From: Aggregatibacter aphrophilus ATCC 33389
GTDB taxonomy: Bacteria > Pseudomonadota > Gammaproteobacteria > Enterobacterales > Pasteurellaceae
DNA length: 64,000 bases
Assembly (NCBI RefSeq): GCF_900636915.1
Contig: NZ_LR134327.1
Location: 806,001-870,000 of the forward strand
Direction: 5' to 3'
Notes under the pieces: model-generated
The model's database searches: none
Told to the model about the DNA's origin: nothing
The model's input: only the letters and a program-made list of their open reading frames with translations
In this document: positions 55,583 through 64,000 of the stretch, one piece after another
Numbering within the stretch: the stretch's first letter is position 1
Layout: each line of letters starts with the position of its first letter
Program-made: the position numbers and the translations under genes

Positions 55583-57433
55583 ATGACAGATCAAATAGAC
55601 ATTAACAAACTGCGTAATATCGCAATTATTGCCCACGTTGACCACGGCAAAACCACATTAGTCGATAAATTATTACAACAATCCGGTACCTTCGATGCCA
55701 CCCGCGGTGATGCGGATGAGCGCGTTATGGACTCTAACGATATCGAAAAAGAACGCGGCATTACCATTTTAGCCAAAAATACTGCCATCAATTGGAACGG
55801 CTACCGTATTAACATTGTAGACACCCCGGGACACGCGGACTTCGGCGGTGAAGTAGAACGCGTATTATCCATGGTGGACTGCGTATTATTGGTAGTAGAT
55901 GCATTTGACGGCCCAATGCCACAAACCCGCTTCGTGACCCAAAAAGCGTTTGCCCACGGTTTAAAACCAATCGTGGTCATCAACAAAGTTGACCGCCCCG
56001 GCGCACGCCCTGACTGGGTAGTGGATCAAGTGTTCGATTTATTCGTAAACCTTGGTGCCACTGATGAACAATTAGACTTCCCGATTATTTACGCTTCTGC
56101 CTTAAACGGCGTTGCTGGCTTAGATCACGATGATTTAGCTACCGACATGATCCCTTTATTTGAAGCAATCATCGAACACGTTGAGCCACCAAAAGTGGAG
56201 CTTAATGCACCGTTCCAAATGCAAATTTCCCAATTAGACTACAACAACTATGTTGGTGTTATCGGTGTCGGCCGTATTAAACGTGGCACGGTAAAACCTA
56301 ACCAAAGCGTAACAATCATTGACAGCTTTGGTAAAGCCCGCAACGGTAAAATCGGTCAGGTATTGGGACACCTTGGGTTACAACGCTACGAAGAAGATAT
56401 CGCTAGCGCAGGTGACATTGTTGCCATTACAGGGCTTGGTGAACTCAATATTTCAGACACAATTTGCGACATTAACAACGTAGAAGCCTTGCCGGCATTA
56501 AGCGTTGATGAACCAACTGTAACCATGTTCTTCTGTGTAAACACTTCTCCGTTCTGTGGTAAAGAAGGTAAATATGTGACATCCCGTCAAATTTTGGAAC
56601 GCTTAAACAAAGAACTAGTACACAATGTGGCATTACGTGTGGAAGAAACTCCAAACCCGGATGAATTCCGTGTTTCCGGTCGTGGCGAATTGCATTTATC
56701 CGTATTAATCGAAAATATGCGTCGCGAAGGCTATGAATTAGCCGTATCGCGCCCGAAAGTTATCTTCAAACAAGTTGACGGACACAAACAAGAGCCGTTT
56801 GAACAAGTGACTATCGACATTGAAGAACAACATCAAGGTGCAGTAATGGAAGCCCTTGGCATTCGTAAAGGCGAAGTAAAAGACATGGTGCCGGATGGCA
56901 AAGGTCGTACTCGTTTAGAATATGTGATCCCAAGCCGTGGCTTAATCGGCTTCCGTAACGAATTCATGACGATGACTTCAGGAACAGGTCTACTCTACTC
57001 CAGCTTCAGTCATTACGACGACGTGAAACCAGGTGAAATCGGTCAGCGTAAAAATGGTGTATTAATTTCTAACGCCACTGGCAAAGCCTTGGCTTATGCC
57101 TTATGGGGATTACAAGAGCGCGGTAAATTGATGATCGATCACGGTACCGAAGTGTACGAAGGTCAAATCATCGGTATTCACAGCCGTTCCAACGACTTAA
57201 CCGTGAACTGCTTGCAAGGGAAAAAACTCACCAACATGCGCGCCTCCGGTAAGGATGATGCAATTGCACTCACCACACCAATCAAACTTAGCCTTGAACA
57301 AGCTATTGAATTTATTGATGACGATGAATTAGTAGAAATAACCCCACAATCTATTCGTATCCGTAAAAAATTATTAACTGAAATGGATCGCAAGCGAGCC
57401 AATCGGACAACAACTAGCACAAGCATGCATTAA
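55583..57433 (+). CDS. typA: TypA/BipA, ribosome-associated GTPase
   Basis: 616 residues. G1 [13 protein letters not shown] (about 12-24), G2 region [12 protein letters not shown]3 [12 protein letters not shown]4 [12 protein letters not shown], then the EF-G-like domain III/V and the BipA-specific C-terminus ([17 protein letters not shown]). Acts in ribosome assembly at low temperature and stress. Ends in a long USS-derived hairpin. Confidence 0.96.
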   Translation: MTDQIDINKLRNIAIIAHVDHGKTTLVDKLLQQSGTFDATRGDADERVMDSNDIEKERGITILAKNTAINWNGYRINIVDTPGHADFGGEVERVLSMVDCVLLVVDAFDGPMPQTRFVTQKAFAHGLKPIVVINKVDRPGARPDWVVDQVFDLFVNLGATDEQLDFPIIYASALNGVAGLDHDDLATDMIPLFEAIIEHVEPPKVELNAPFQMQISQLDYNNYVGVIGVGRIKRGTVKPNQSVTIIDSFGKARNGKIGQVLGHLGLQRYEEDIASAGDIVAITGLGELNISDTICDINNVEALPALSVDEPTVTMFFCVNTSPFCGKEGKYVTSRQILERLNKELVHNVALRVEETPNPDEFRVSGRGELHLSVLIENMRREGYELAVSRPKVIFKQVDGHKQEPFEQVTIDIEEQHQGAVMEALGIRKGEVKDMVPDGKGRTRLEYVIPSRGLIGFRNEFMTMTSGTGLLYSSFSHYDDVKPGEIGQRKNGVLISNATGKALAYALWGLQERGKLMIDHGTEVYEGQIIGIHSRSNDLTVNCLQGKKLTNMRASGKDDAIALTTPIKLSLEQAIEFIDDDELVEITPQSIRIRKKLLTEMDRKRANRTTTSTSMH

Positions 57434-57445
57434 TTGATTTCGCAT

Positions 57446-57499
57446 AAAAAAGTGCGGTGAATTTTTCAGATATTTCTGAGAAATTTGCCGCATTTTTGT
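57446..57499 (+). terminator. typA terminator built from a decayed USS pair
   Basis: A long imperfect stem, AAAAAGTGCGGTGAATTT...CAGA against TCTG...AAATTTGCCGCATTTTT. One arm is a true USS, the other (TTGCCGCATT) no longer matches. The aae -10 box, TATAAT at 57501-57506, begins directly at its end. Confidence 0.7.
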
Positions 57500-57500
57500 G

Positions 57501-57506
57501 TATAAT
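57501..57506 (+). promoter_or_regulatory. Candidate -10 box of aae
   Basis: TATAAT, 48 bp upstream of the aae ATG. No clear -35 at 16-18 bp because that interval is occupied by the typA terminator stem, so an activator-dependent or weak promoter is possible. Confidence 0.45.
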
Positions 57507-57553
57507 GGTCAGTAAAATTATTTTCAATAACAACTTGATAACCTAAGATCTTT

Positions 57554-60481
57554 ATGAAAAACCTACTCAAACCTTTTAGCCACACGCTCGTAGCCTCTGC
57601 AATCGCAATGGCTTTCAGTCAACCTGTTTTGGCATCCAATATTCAGAGCAATACTAATCAACAGCAGCCCCGTGATCTGAATAAGAATAAAGGGAAACCA
57701 GTCACCAATGTTCAGCAGCAAAGTAAAAAACCTAATACCAAGAATACCAAGGTAAGTACAACCAGTGTTCAAAATGAACGTTCAGAAATTGAACGAATTA
57801 CCTATGAACAGAAAATTGCCCGTCAAAAAGCTGAAGATGAACGTAAGCAAGCTGAAGCAATTGCTACTGCCCAAATAAAACAAGAACAGCAACGTCGCTT
57901 AATTGAAGAGCAAAAAAAAGCACAAGAAGATGCCCCACTTATTGCACGCGAATATCAAGAAGCAAAACGCATAGCACAACAACAGGAAATTACACGTCAA
58001 CAGATAGAAGAAACCCGTCAACAGGCGCTCACCGAGCAACGTAAAAAACAAGATACTGCTCGTCTTGAACACGAACAAATGGTATTAGCGCAACAGCTTG
58101 CCCATAAAAAAGCAGAAGAAACTGCCCGTCGACACGCAGCAGAAGAACAACAAAGACAAGCAGAATTGGCTCGACTTAAGAATGAAATGATTGTCCGAGA
58201 GCAAGAAGTTGCACGTCAAAAAATTGAAGCTGCCGCTTTACAAAAAGCGATCTACGAACAGCGCAAAAAAGCAGAAGTTGCCCGCATTAAACGGGAACTG
58301 ATTATCCGTGAACAAGATTTAGTCCAACAAAAAACTGACGATAAACTGCGCCAACAACCGATTGAAGAACAACGTCAGAAAGAAGAACAAGCTCGTATTG
58401 AACAAGAGCGATTAGAGGCAGAACGTGTTGCACGTGAACAGGAAATTGCCCGCCAAAAAGCCGAAGAGACCCGCAAAAAGTCAGAAGAAATAGCTCGTCG
58501 TGAACGTGAACGTCTAGCACGCGAACAGGAAATCGCCCGTCAAAAAGCAGAGGAAGAAGATCGTCAACGCGCGCTTGAGGAACAACGTAGAAAAGAAGAA
58601 GCCGCTCGCATTGAACGCGAACATCAAGAAGCTGAACGTGTTGCCCGTGAAGAAAAACTGGCTAAACAAAAAGCCGAAGAAGAACGCAAGCAAGCGGAAG
58701 AAGCTGCGCGTATTGAACAACAACGTATAGAAGCAGAACGTGTCGCTCGCGAACAAGAAATCGCCCGTCAAAAAGCCGAAGAAGAGCGTAAGCAAGCGGA
58801 AGAAGCTGCGCGGATTGAACAGCAGCGTATAGAAGCAGAACGTATTGCTCGCGAACAAGAAATTGCTCGTCAAAAAGCCGAAGAAGAGCGTAAGCAAGCC
58901 GAAGAAACTGCGCGGATTGAACAACAACGTGTAGACGCGGAACGTGTCGCTCGCGAACAAGAAATTGCTCGTCAAAAAGCTGAAGAAGAGCGTAAGCAAG
59001 CCGAAGAAGCTGCGCGGATTGAACAGCAGCGTGTAGAAGCGGAACGTATCGCTCGCGAACAAGAAATTGCTCGTCAAAAAGCTGAAGAAGAGCGTAAGCA
59101 AGCCGAAGAAGCTGCGCGGATTGAACAACAACGTGTAGACGCGGAACGTGTCGCTCGCGAACAAGAAATTGCCCATCAAAAAGCCGAGAAAGAACACAAA
59201 CAAGCCGAAGCAGAACATAATCAAGCGGAAGAAATAAATCAGATTGTAAAAGAGCAAGAAGTCGTTCCAGAAACAGCTAACGATGGTGAAGTAGCTAATG
59301 TCGAACAGCATCCTGAAATACAAGAAACAGTGAAAGAAACACAGAATATCTCTGTTAACCCTGAAGGTGAGAGCGAAATTGCCAATACACTAGCTAGTGA
59401 TAAACAGCCAATCCCAACCGTAGAAGAGTCGGTAGCTCCAACGAATAATTCACCGGAAAATACACAAGCGGAGGCAGATGTTACTAAAGAAGTTGCTATT
59501 GAAACACAACCATCACTAGAATTATTAGGTGCTGTTGAAACATCAGCTGTACAATTATCACCAGAAGAAACGCCACAATATAACGAAGCTCAAAAAACTC
59601 AAGCATTAGCCGACAGACAAAAAGAGATGGCGGCAGCAAATGCTATGGTTTCCGATGTGTCCATCATTACCGCATTAAACTTAGATCTTGCAGGTCGTAT
59701 GGACAGACGTTTAGACAGAACCAATTTCTATCGTCCGTTAGGTGGTGTATGGGTTGAATACGCTAATAATGATGTGCATGCTAATAATGGCGACTACCGC
59801 AATTATAGAAGCCAAAGTAACCAAATTACGTTAGGTAATGATGAAGCCGAATTAGATAACGGTGTTATTTTGGGCGGTACATTAACTCATGCGAAAAATA
59901 ACAATAAATATGGTTCACTGAATGGTTCCGGCCATCTCACCATGTTAACAGCCTACGCTAAACAAAACTTTGAAGAGTATAGCAAAGCAATTGATATTAG
60001 TTATGGTTGGTCAAGCAGTAAAATTGCAGAAAGCAAATTTAAACGCAAGATCATCAGTGTAGGAATGAATTTTGCTTATGACTTTGAATTTGAAGATTTC
60101 AAAGTCACACCAATTTGGGGACTTCGTTATCATCAGATAAGTGCAACCAGCGGTGAAGTCAATGGCCTTGTAGTAAGAAGTCCAAGTTTGAGTTTAGTGG
60201 CTTATCACGCAGGTGTAAAAGTAAGTAACACCTTTAATGTAGATGGCGTAGAAGTCACACCAGCCTTCTCCTCTTACTATGTGACAACTTTAGGTAAATC
60301 TTACGGACAAAATATTAACGGACAAGAATTCCAACAAAAAGTAGGGACCTATTTCTATAATGATGTCAGCTTAGGCGTTGGTATTCAAGATTGGAAAGTA
60401 TCAGCCTATGCCGGATTTAATCGTGGTAAGCATGGTGAAAAACAAAATCAATTGGGTGTAAAACTCAACTACTACTGGTAA
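57554..60481 (+). CDS. aae: Aae, autotransporter epithelial adhesin (type Va)
   Basis: 975 residues. Signal peptide MKNLLKPFSHTLVASAIAM...VLA (cleavage near residue 28), then an Asn/Gln-rich stretch, a very long charged helical passenger (about 70-560) of Arg/Glu/Lys/Ala-rich heptad-like units (REQEIARQKAEEERKQ pattern), including five exact 34-residue repeats (58670-59179), an acidic Thr/Glu linker (about 560-700) and a C-terminal beta-barrel of about 270 residues starting near DLAGRMDRRLDRTNFYRP and ending LNYYW with an aromatic last residue. This is the Aae architecture of A. actinomycetemcomitans, which binds epithelial cells; the number of repeats differs between strains. It is monocistronic. 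Confidence 0.9.
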   Translation: MKNLLKPFSHTLVASAIAMAFSQPVLASNIQSNTNQQQPRDLNKNKGKPVTNVQQQSKKPNTKNTKVSTTSVQNERSEIERITYEQKIARQKAEDERKQAEAIATAQIKQEQQRRLIEEQKKAQEDAPLIAREYQEAKRIAQQQEITRQQIEETRQQALTEQRKKQDTARLEHEQMVLAQQLAHKKAEETARRHAAEEQQRQAELARLKNEMIVREQEVARQKIEAAALQKAIYEQRKKAEVARIKRELIIREQDLVQQKTDDKLRQQPIEEQRQKEEQARIEQERLEAERVAREQEIARQKAEETRKKSEEIARRERERLAREQEIARQKAEEEDRQRALEEQRRKEEAARIEREHQEAERVAREEKLAKQKAEEERKQAEEAARIEQQRIEAERVAREQEIARQKAEEERKQAEEAARIEQQRIEAERIAREQEIARQKAEEERKQAEETARIEQQRVDAERVAREQEIARQKAEEERKQAEEAARIEQQRVEAERIAREQEIARQKAEEERKQAEEAARIEQQRVDAERVAREQEIAHQKAEKEHKQAEAEHNQAEEINQIVKEQEVVPETANDGEVANVEQHPEIQETVKETQNISVNPEGESEIANTLASDKQPIPTVEESVAPTNNSPENTQAEADVTKEVAIETQPSLELLGAVETSAVQLSPEETPQYNEAQKTQALADRQKEMAAANAMVSDVSIITALNLDLAGRMDRRLDRTNFYRPLGGVWVEYANNDVHANNGDYRNYRSQSNQITLGNDEAELDNGVILGGTLTHAKNNNKYGSLNGSGHLTMLTAYAKQNFEEYSKAIDISYGWSSSKIAESKFKRKIISVGMNFAYDFEFEDFKVTPIWGLRYHQISATSGEVNGLVVRSPSLSLVAYHAGVKVSNTFNVDGVEVTPAFSSYYVTTLGKSYGQNINGQEFQQKVGTYFYNDVSLGVGIQDWKVSAYAGFNRGKHGEKQNQLGVKLNYYW
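58670..59179 (+). repeat. Five tandem 102-bp repeats in aae
   Basis: Units start at 58670, 58772, 58874, 58976 and 59078, spacing exactly 102 bp (34 codons, KAEEERKQAEEAARIEQQ...). Units 1, 3 and 5 share GAACAACAACGT and GAACGTGTCGCTCGC; units 2 and 4 share GAACAGCAGCGT and GAACGTAT-GCTCGC. So the array is ABABA and grew by duplication of a 204-bp pair. Repeat slippage would change the helix length of the adhesin in steps of 34 residues without breaking the frame. Confidence 0.92.
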
Positions 60482-60506
60482 AAAACACCGGTAAAAATAT
60501 CGAGAG

Positions 60507-60551
60507 AAATGACCGTACTTTGATCTTAAAAAATTAAAGTGCAGTCATTTT
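60507..60551. terminator. Terminator between aae and bcp, decayed USS pair
   Basis: AAATGACCGTACTTT, 14-nt loop, AAAGTGCAGTCATTT then a T run. Each arm differs by one base from a USS (CGCACTT to CGTACTT; GTGCGGT to GTGCAGT). The stem still holds 13 pairs plus one G-U and one mismatch. Convergent genes on both sides. Confidence 0.75.
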
Positions 60552-60552
60552 T

Positions 60553-61020
60553 TTAATTATTTTTTAAATAATCCAATACCACTTGATGATGATCTGTCGT
60601 TTTAAATTTATCAAATACTTGAGCTATTTTGCCTTGTTCATCAATCAAAAAACTAATGCGATGAATACCATCAAAAGTACGCCCCATAAATTTCTTTTCA
60701 CCCCATACACCAAATTGTTCTGCTACCAAATGTTCTTCATCTGATAACAATGTAAAATTTAATTCTTTTTTCTCAATAAATTGTGCCAATTTTTTCGGGC
60801 TATCAGGACTAATTCCTAAAATCACCACGCCCAGGTTTTCCAATTCTGCTTTGCTATCTCGTAAGCCACTGGCTTGAGTAGTACAACCCGGCGTGAGCGC
60901 TTTCGGGTAAAAGTACACCAAGACTTTCTTTCCTTGAAATTGCGTCAAAGAAACTGCTTCATTATTTTGATTTAGTAAAGTAAAGTGCGGTGCGTTTTCG
61001 CCTACTTTTAATGTTCTCAT
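60553..61020 (-). CDS. bcp: Bcp, thiol peroxidase (peroxiredoxin Q family)
   Basis: 155 residues from ATG 61020 (AGAGGATTTCAG upstream, MRTLKVGENAPHFTLLNQNN). The peroxidatic Cys46 lies in YPKALTPGCTTQASGLRDS; family features LGISPDSPKKLAQF, FTLLSDEEHLVAEQFGVWG and GRTFDGIHRISFLI follow. Reduces hydroperoxides with thioredoxin or a similar donor. The residue five positions after Cys46... specifically position 51 region ASGL, is Ser where E. coli Bcp has the resolving Cys (ACGL); no other Cys remains. Confidence 0.95.
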   Translation of the reverse strand: MRTLKVGENAPHFTLLNQNNEAVSLTQFQGKKVLVYFYPKALTPGCTTQASGLRDSKAELENLGVVILGISPDSPKKLAQFIEKKELNFTLLSDEEHLVAEQFGVWGEKKFMGRTFDGIHRISFLIDEQGKIAQVFDKFKTTDHHQVVLDYLKNN

Positions 61021-61167
61021 CTGAAATCCTCTGAAAATAGAAAAAAATACTTGCAAATTAAATCCATTTTAGCGATCTTAAATAACTATTAGCAAGCAAA
61101 CACAGCCTTTTCAATCGCTTTTTCATTGCGGGCAAAAAGGGAAATAACAATAAAACGGAGGCCTTTT

Positions 61168-62061
61168 ATGTCAAACCATCCTTTATTTCAAGGAAGTATC
61201 GTCGCACTCGTTACACCAATGGATAGCCATGGTGAAGTGGATTTTGAAACCTTAAAAAAATTAGTAGAGTTTCACATTAAGAGCGGCACCGACGCTATCG
61301 TTTCTGTCGGGACAACTGGTGAATCAGCCACTTTAAGCATTGATGAAAATGTAAAAGCCATTCTTAAAACTGTTGAATTTGCCGCAGGTCGTATTCCGGT
61401 TATTGCAGGCACCGGCGCAAATGCCACCAGCGAAGCTATCACAATGACCAAATTATTAAACAACAGTGGCATTGCCGGTTGTTTATCTGTTGTGCCTTAC
61501 TACAACAAACCAACCCAAGAAGGTATGTACCAACACTTTAAAGCGATTGCCGAATGCACCGATATTCCGCAAATTCTTTATAACGTACCAGGACGTACAG
61601 GTAGTGATTTATTACCGGAAACTATAGGTCGCTTGGCAAAAATCAGCAATATCGTGGGAATTAAAGAAGCTACCGGTGATGTCAGTCGCGTACAAAAAAT
61701 CAAACAACTCGCCGGTGAAGATTTCATTATTCTAAGCGGTGACGATGCCACTGGTTTAGAAGCAATGAAATTAGGGGCAGAAGGGGTCATTTCCGTGACC
61801 AATAACGTAGCGGCAGCGGATATGGCGAAAATGTGCCATCTAGCCCGCGCCGGTAAATTCGATGAAGCGGAACAAATCAATCAACGCTTAATGCCGTTAC
61901 ACAAAAACCTCTTTGTAGAATCCAACCCGATTCCGGTGAAATGGGCATGTTACAAATTAGGTTTAATTCCGGAACCGGTTTTACGTCTTCCGCTCACCAC
62001 ATTAAGTGAACAAGCTCAACCGAAAGTATTAGACGCATTAAAATCGGCAAACTTAATTTAA
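61168..62061 (+). CDS. dapA: DapA, 4-hydroxy-tetrahydrodipicolinate synthase
   Basis: 297-298 residues from ATG 61168 (CGGAGG 6 bp upstream). DHDPS family: [10 protein letters not shown] (about 48-57), Tyr of [10 protein letters not shown] (near 138) and Schiff-base Lys in VGIKEATGD (near 166). First committed step of the diaminopimelate/lysine route, feeding MurE. bamC follows after 112 bp containing two hairpins. Confidence 0.96.
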   Translation: MSNHPLFQGSIVALVTPMDSHGEVDFETLKKLVEFHIKSGTDAIVSVGTTGESATLSIDENVKAILKTVEFAAGRIPVIAGTGANATSEAITMTKLLNNSGIAGCLSVVPYYNKPTQEGMYQHFKAIAECTDIPQILYNVPGRTGSDLLPETIGRLAKISNIVGIKEATGDVSRVQKIKQLAGEDFIILSGDDATGLEAMKLGAEGVISVTNNVAAADMAKMCHLARAGKFDEAEQINQRLMPLHKNLFVESNPIPVKWACYKLGLIPEPVLRLPLTTLSEQAQPKVLDALKSANLI

Positions 62062-62072
62062 TGCCGAAGTCA

Positions 62073-62104
62073 TCAGGGTCTATGCTTATAGACCCTGAAC
62101 TTTT
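62073..62104 (+). terminator. Strong stem-loop after dapA
   Basis: TCAGGGTCTAT, GCTT, ATAGACCCTGA: perfect 11-bp stem, then ACTTTT. Only four Ts, so possibly an incomplete terminator or 3' stabiliser. Confidence 0.7.
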
Positions 62105-62113
62105 CACGCTATG

Positions 62114-62137
62114 TTGTGTCGAAAACACACAATTTTT
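62114..62137 (+). terminator. Second stem-loop before bamC
   Basis: TTGTGT, 7-nt loop, ACACAA followed by TTTTT. A short terminator-like element placed 36 bp upstream of the bamC start. Confidence 0.5.
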
Positions 62138-62173
62138 AAACAAAATCCTAATTATGAACCAAAAGGGTAATTT

Positions 62174-63178
62174 ATGAAAAAATGGTTGTTAACCGCTGCA
62201 ATGATCGCCGTTCTTAGCGCTTGTTCTACTAGTAATGAAAGCAAACAACAAGCCGGAGATACTTATCAAAAATCCAATGCCGAATTACCATCCTTTACCC
62301 CTTTAGCCAGTGGCGGTGTCAACCTACCTGCACAAAGTCCAGAATATCAATTACCGCAAGTCAAAATCAACAAAAGCGAGACAGTAGATATTCGTCCGCC
62401 ATCCATTCCATTAGCCATTATCAGTAATTCTGTCACACAATTTGATGGTGAACGCGCATTAATCGCTTACACACCAGATAAACAGGGGGTTTATAACTTA
62501 AAACAAGTAGAACGTTTACTCAAAGAACAAGACATTGGCTATACCGTTGAAGGTAATAAATTATTAACGAACTGGGCAGACACTGGTCGCTCTGACGATT
62601 TGGAAAACACCAAAATTCGCTATCAAATTGAAGAGGTCAGCGCACAACAAGCCAACGCATTAGTCGTCTCCGTGTTGCAAATGAAACGGGATGATACGAT
62701 TTACACCCCTAATTTTACCGATAAACAACGTTATGCTTCCGATCGTTTAAATCAATTGGTGGGTGAATTAAATACTGCATACACCAAACAGCAACAGGAA
62801 CTAAACGGCGCAGGTTCAACCCCGATACAATCCACTATAGCTACCGATTCAAATGGTAGAACCGCGTTAGTATTAGGCGCATCATTTGATAGTGCATGGT
62901 CAAAATTAGCCTCTGCACTGCCGAAACTAGGCTTTGAAATTAAAGAAGAAACCGGTAGCCGTGGTATTCGTGAATTAGAATACAAGCCATTGTCACAAGA
63001 AGAATGGCAACGCATCGGAATGCCAATACCAAACTTAGAAGGTGGAACTTACCAAATGCAGTTAGCCGCCGTCGGAAAACAAAGTGCGGTAGTCATTTCA
63101 GATGAAAATAAGACCGCACTTTCTGGAGAACAGGCTCAGATAATTTATCAAGCTTTACAAAATGTATTAGCTCGCTAA
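62174..63178 (+). CDS. bamC: BamC (NlpB), lipoprotein of the Bam outer-membrane assembly complex
   Basis: 334 residues. Lipoprotein signal peptide MKKWLLTAAMIAVLSACST with lipobox LSAC (Cys17), then a long flexible N-terminal segment and two helix-grip domains (about 110-205 and 230-334; QVERLLKEQDIGYTVEGNKL and SAWSKLASALPKLGFEIKEE). BamC joins BamA/B/D/E in inserting outer-membrane proteins such as Aae, FadL and RcpA. dapA-bamC adjacency is the same as in E. coli. Contains a USS within the C-terminus. Confidence 0.94.
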   Translation: MKKWLLTAAMIAVLSACSTSNESKQQAGDTYQKSNAELPSFTPLASGGVNLPAQSPEYQLPQVKINKSETVDIRPPSIPLAIISNSVTQFDGERALIAYTPDKQGVYNLKQVERLLKEQDIGYTVEGNKLLTNWADTGRSDDLENTKIRYQIEEVSAQQANALVVSVLQMKRDDTIYTPNFTDKQRYASDRLNQLVGELNTAYTKQQQELNGAGSTPIQSTIATDSNGRTALVLGASFDSAWSKLASALPKLGFEIKEETGSRGIRELEYKPLSQEEWQRIGMPIPNLEGGTYQMQLAAVGKQSAVVISDENKTALSGEQAQIIYQALQNVLAR

Positions 63179-63194
63179 TTGTTCTCAAAAAAAC

Positions 63195-63226
63195 AAAAGC
63201 CATTTTCTATCGAAAATGGCTTTTTT
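63195..63226. terminator. Bidirectional terminator, bamC / yggS
   Basis: AAAAGCCATTTTC, TATC, GAAAATGGCTTTT plus T run: 13-bp stem between convergent genes. Confidence 0.9.
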
Positions 63227-63247
63227 GTTCAGCATAAAACCTATTTA

Positions 63248-63952
63248 TTATTTGGCATAATCCCGTTTACCGAAAATTGCTGTGCCGATGCGCACCATGG
63301 TTGACCCGCATTTTATTGCACTCTGCATATCATCAGTCATCCCCATAGACAACGTATCAATTTGGGCATTCGGTAATGCCTGTTGCAATTGTTCAAACAA
63401 CGTTTTCATTTGGCAAAACGTCTGTTCCTGCTGAGCCACATCATCCGTCGGCTCAGGAATCGCCATCAAGCCACGCAAGCGTAAGTGCGGTAAGTTTTCA
63501 ATGTGTTTTGCAAGAGTCAACATATCACTGGGCTGGATTCCGGATTTAGTGGCTTCTTGGCTAATATTAATTTGAATAAGCACATTTAACAGCGCTTTAT
63601 ATGGCGGACGTTGTTCATTTAGACGATCAGCAATTTTGGCACGCTCAAGGGTTTGCATCCAATCGAAATACTCCGCGACCAAACGGGTTTTATTAGATTG
63701 TAACGGGCCAATAAAATGCCATTCCAATGAAATATCATACTGTTGACAGTACTGAATTTTTTCAACGCCTTCCTGCACATAATTTTCGCCGAATGCCACC
63801 TGCCCCGCAGCGTAGGCTATAAGAATATCCTCAACAGGCTTGGTTTTAGAAACAGCCAATAATTTGACCGCACTTTGCTCACGTCCAACGGCGTGACTGG
63901 CTTGCTTAATTTGTTGATGAATTTGCTGTAACTGTTGCGGAATATTATTCAT
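63248..63952 (-). CDS. yggS: YggS (PLPHP), pyridoxal-phosphate homeostasis protein
   Basis: 234 residues from ATG 63952 (MNNIPQQLQQIHQQI). A TTG at 63976 would give eight more residues; the ATG gives the usual family length. PLP-binding Lys in LLAVSKTKP (near 36), GENYVQEG, HFIGPLQSNKTR and the C-terminal STMVRIGTAIFG match. It binds PLP and affects B6 and amino-acid balance; a TIM-barrel without known catalysis. The start overlaps the end of the upstream frame (ATGAATAA). Confidence 0.93.
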   Translation of the reverse strand: MNNIPQQLQQIHQQIKQASHAVGREQSAVKLLAVSKTKPVEDILIAYAAGQVAFGENYVQEGVEKIQYCQQYDISLEWHFIGPLQSNKTRLVAEYFDWMQTLERAKIADRLNEQRPPYKALLNVLIQINISQEATKSGIQPSDMLTLAKHIENLPHLRLRGLMAIPEPTDDVAQQEQTFCQMKTLFEQLQQALPNAQIDTLSMGMTDDMQSAIKCGSTMVRIGTAIFGKRDYAK

Positions 63953-64000
63953 TGCTGCGTTGCCTAATTTGTTCAAGGGTTTCTGTGTGTAATAGTTTTC
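63945..64000 (-). CDS. C-terminal end of an unidentified upstream gene
   Basis: The minus-strand frame from the window edge reads KLLHTETLEQIRQRSNE and stops at TAA 63947-63945, overlapping the yggS ATG by 8 bp, typical of coupled genes. In E. coli a PilT-like gene (yggR) precedes yggS; that this is its homologue is a guess, since only 17 residues are visible. Confidence 0.45.
   Translation of the reverse strand, partial: KLLHTETLEQIRQRSNE

Noticed and set aside
58670..59179. CRISPR-like regular repeats
   Set aside because: Units are contiguous with no spacers, in frame within a gene, and code for a charged helix.
58514..59323. Open minus-strand frame of 269 codons opposite the aae repeats, with repetitive hydrophobic Phe/Leu units
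   Set aside because: Its repeats are a direct consequence of the 102-bp units on the other strand; no ribosome-binding site and composition unlike a real membrane protein.

Overview
The window looks like chromosomal DNA of a Pasteurellaceae bacterium, most likely Aggregatibacter actinomycetemcomitans. The evidence is: many copies of the Haemophilus/Aggregatibacter-type DNA uptake signal sequence (USS, core AAGTGCGGT / ACCGCACTT) inside and between genes; a complete flp-rcp-tad pilus locus in the A. actinomycetemcomitans order; an Aae-type autotransporter adhesin; and Pasteurellaceae hallmarks such as bifunctional GshF. Species is inferred, not proven. No rRNA, tRNA, CRISPR array, insertion sequence or prophage was seen.

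Layout. 1-6.4 kb (minus strand): start of the division/cell-wall cluster, mraZ-rsmH-ftsL-ftsI-murE-murF (murF runs off the left edge), with a triple MraZ-box operator upstream. 6.6-8.8 kb: a CstA-family transporter with a perfect CRP site upstream and a frameshifted zinc-ribbon gene. 8.8-12.5 kb: a dead second copy of the arginine-binding protein gene artI, then the intact artPIQM arginine ABC transporter; both are preceded by matching ArgR-type promoters. 12.6-23.1 kb (minus): exported protein of unknown function, gmhA, a GFA-family protein, mfd, a 58-aa Cys-rich protein, tmcA, a lipoprotein, ybeY and ybeZ.

23.5-35.4 kb (plus): the flp-1, flp-2, tadV, rcpC, rcpA, rcpB, tadZ, tadA-G locus for Flp fimbriae (tight adherence). 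It is tightly packed, often with start/stop overlaps, has a strong stem-loop after flp-1 and a terminator after tadG, and I saw no USS in it, which fits acquisition as an island. Flp-1 is the pilin, TadV the prepilin peptidase, TadE/F pseudopilins, RcpA the secretin with RcpB/RcpC, TadA the motor ATPase with TadB/TadC in the inner membrane, TadZ a localisation factor, TadD a TPR lipoprotein, TadG a von Willebrand A-type protein.

35.5-64 kb: gshF; a phosphoethanolamine-transferase-type enzyme; clpP-clpX; a DUF817 membrane protein; a copper module (copZ-copA divergent from a cueR-like MerR regulator, with the 19-bp-spacer promoter typical of MerR control); trmO; menA; rraA; an SLC13 carboxylate transporter; yfcZ-type gene divergent from fadL; ogt-mutH-terC; glnA divergent from typA; aae, with five exact 102-bp tandem repeats; bcp; dapA-bamC; yggS; and the last codons of an upstream gene.

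A recurring architectural feature is that paired, inverted USS copies serve as intrinsic terminators between genes; two of these pairs have lost the USS match but kept the stem. Other points for a second look are a 10-bp-arm inverted repeat just upstream of the flp promoter, a Bcp peroxiredoxin lacking the second cysteine, an unexplained operator-like repeat before the SLC13 gene, and tandem hairpins between dapA and bamC.
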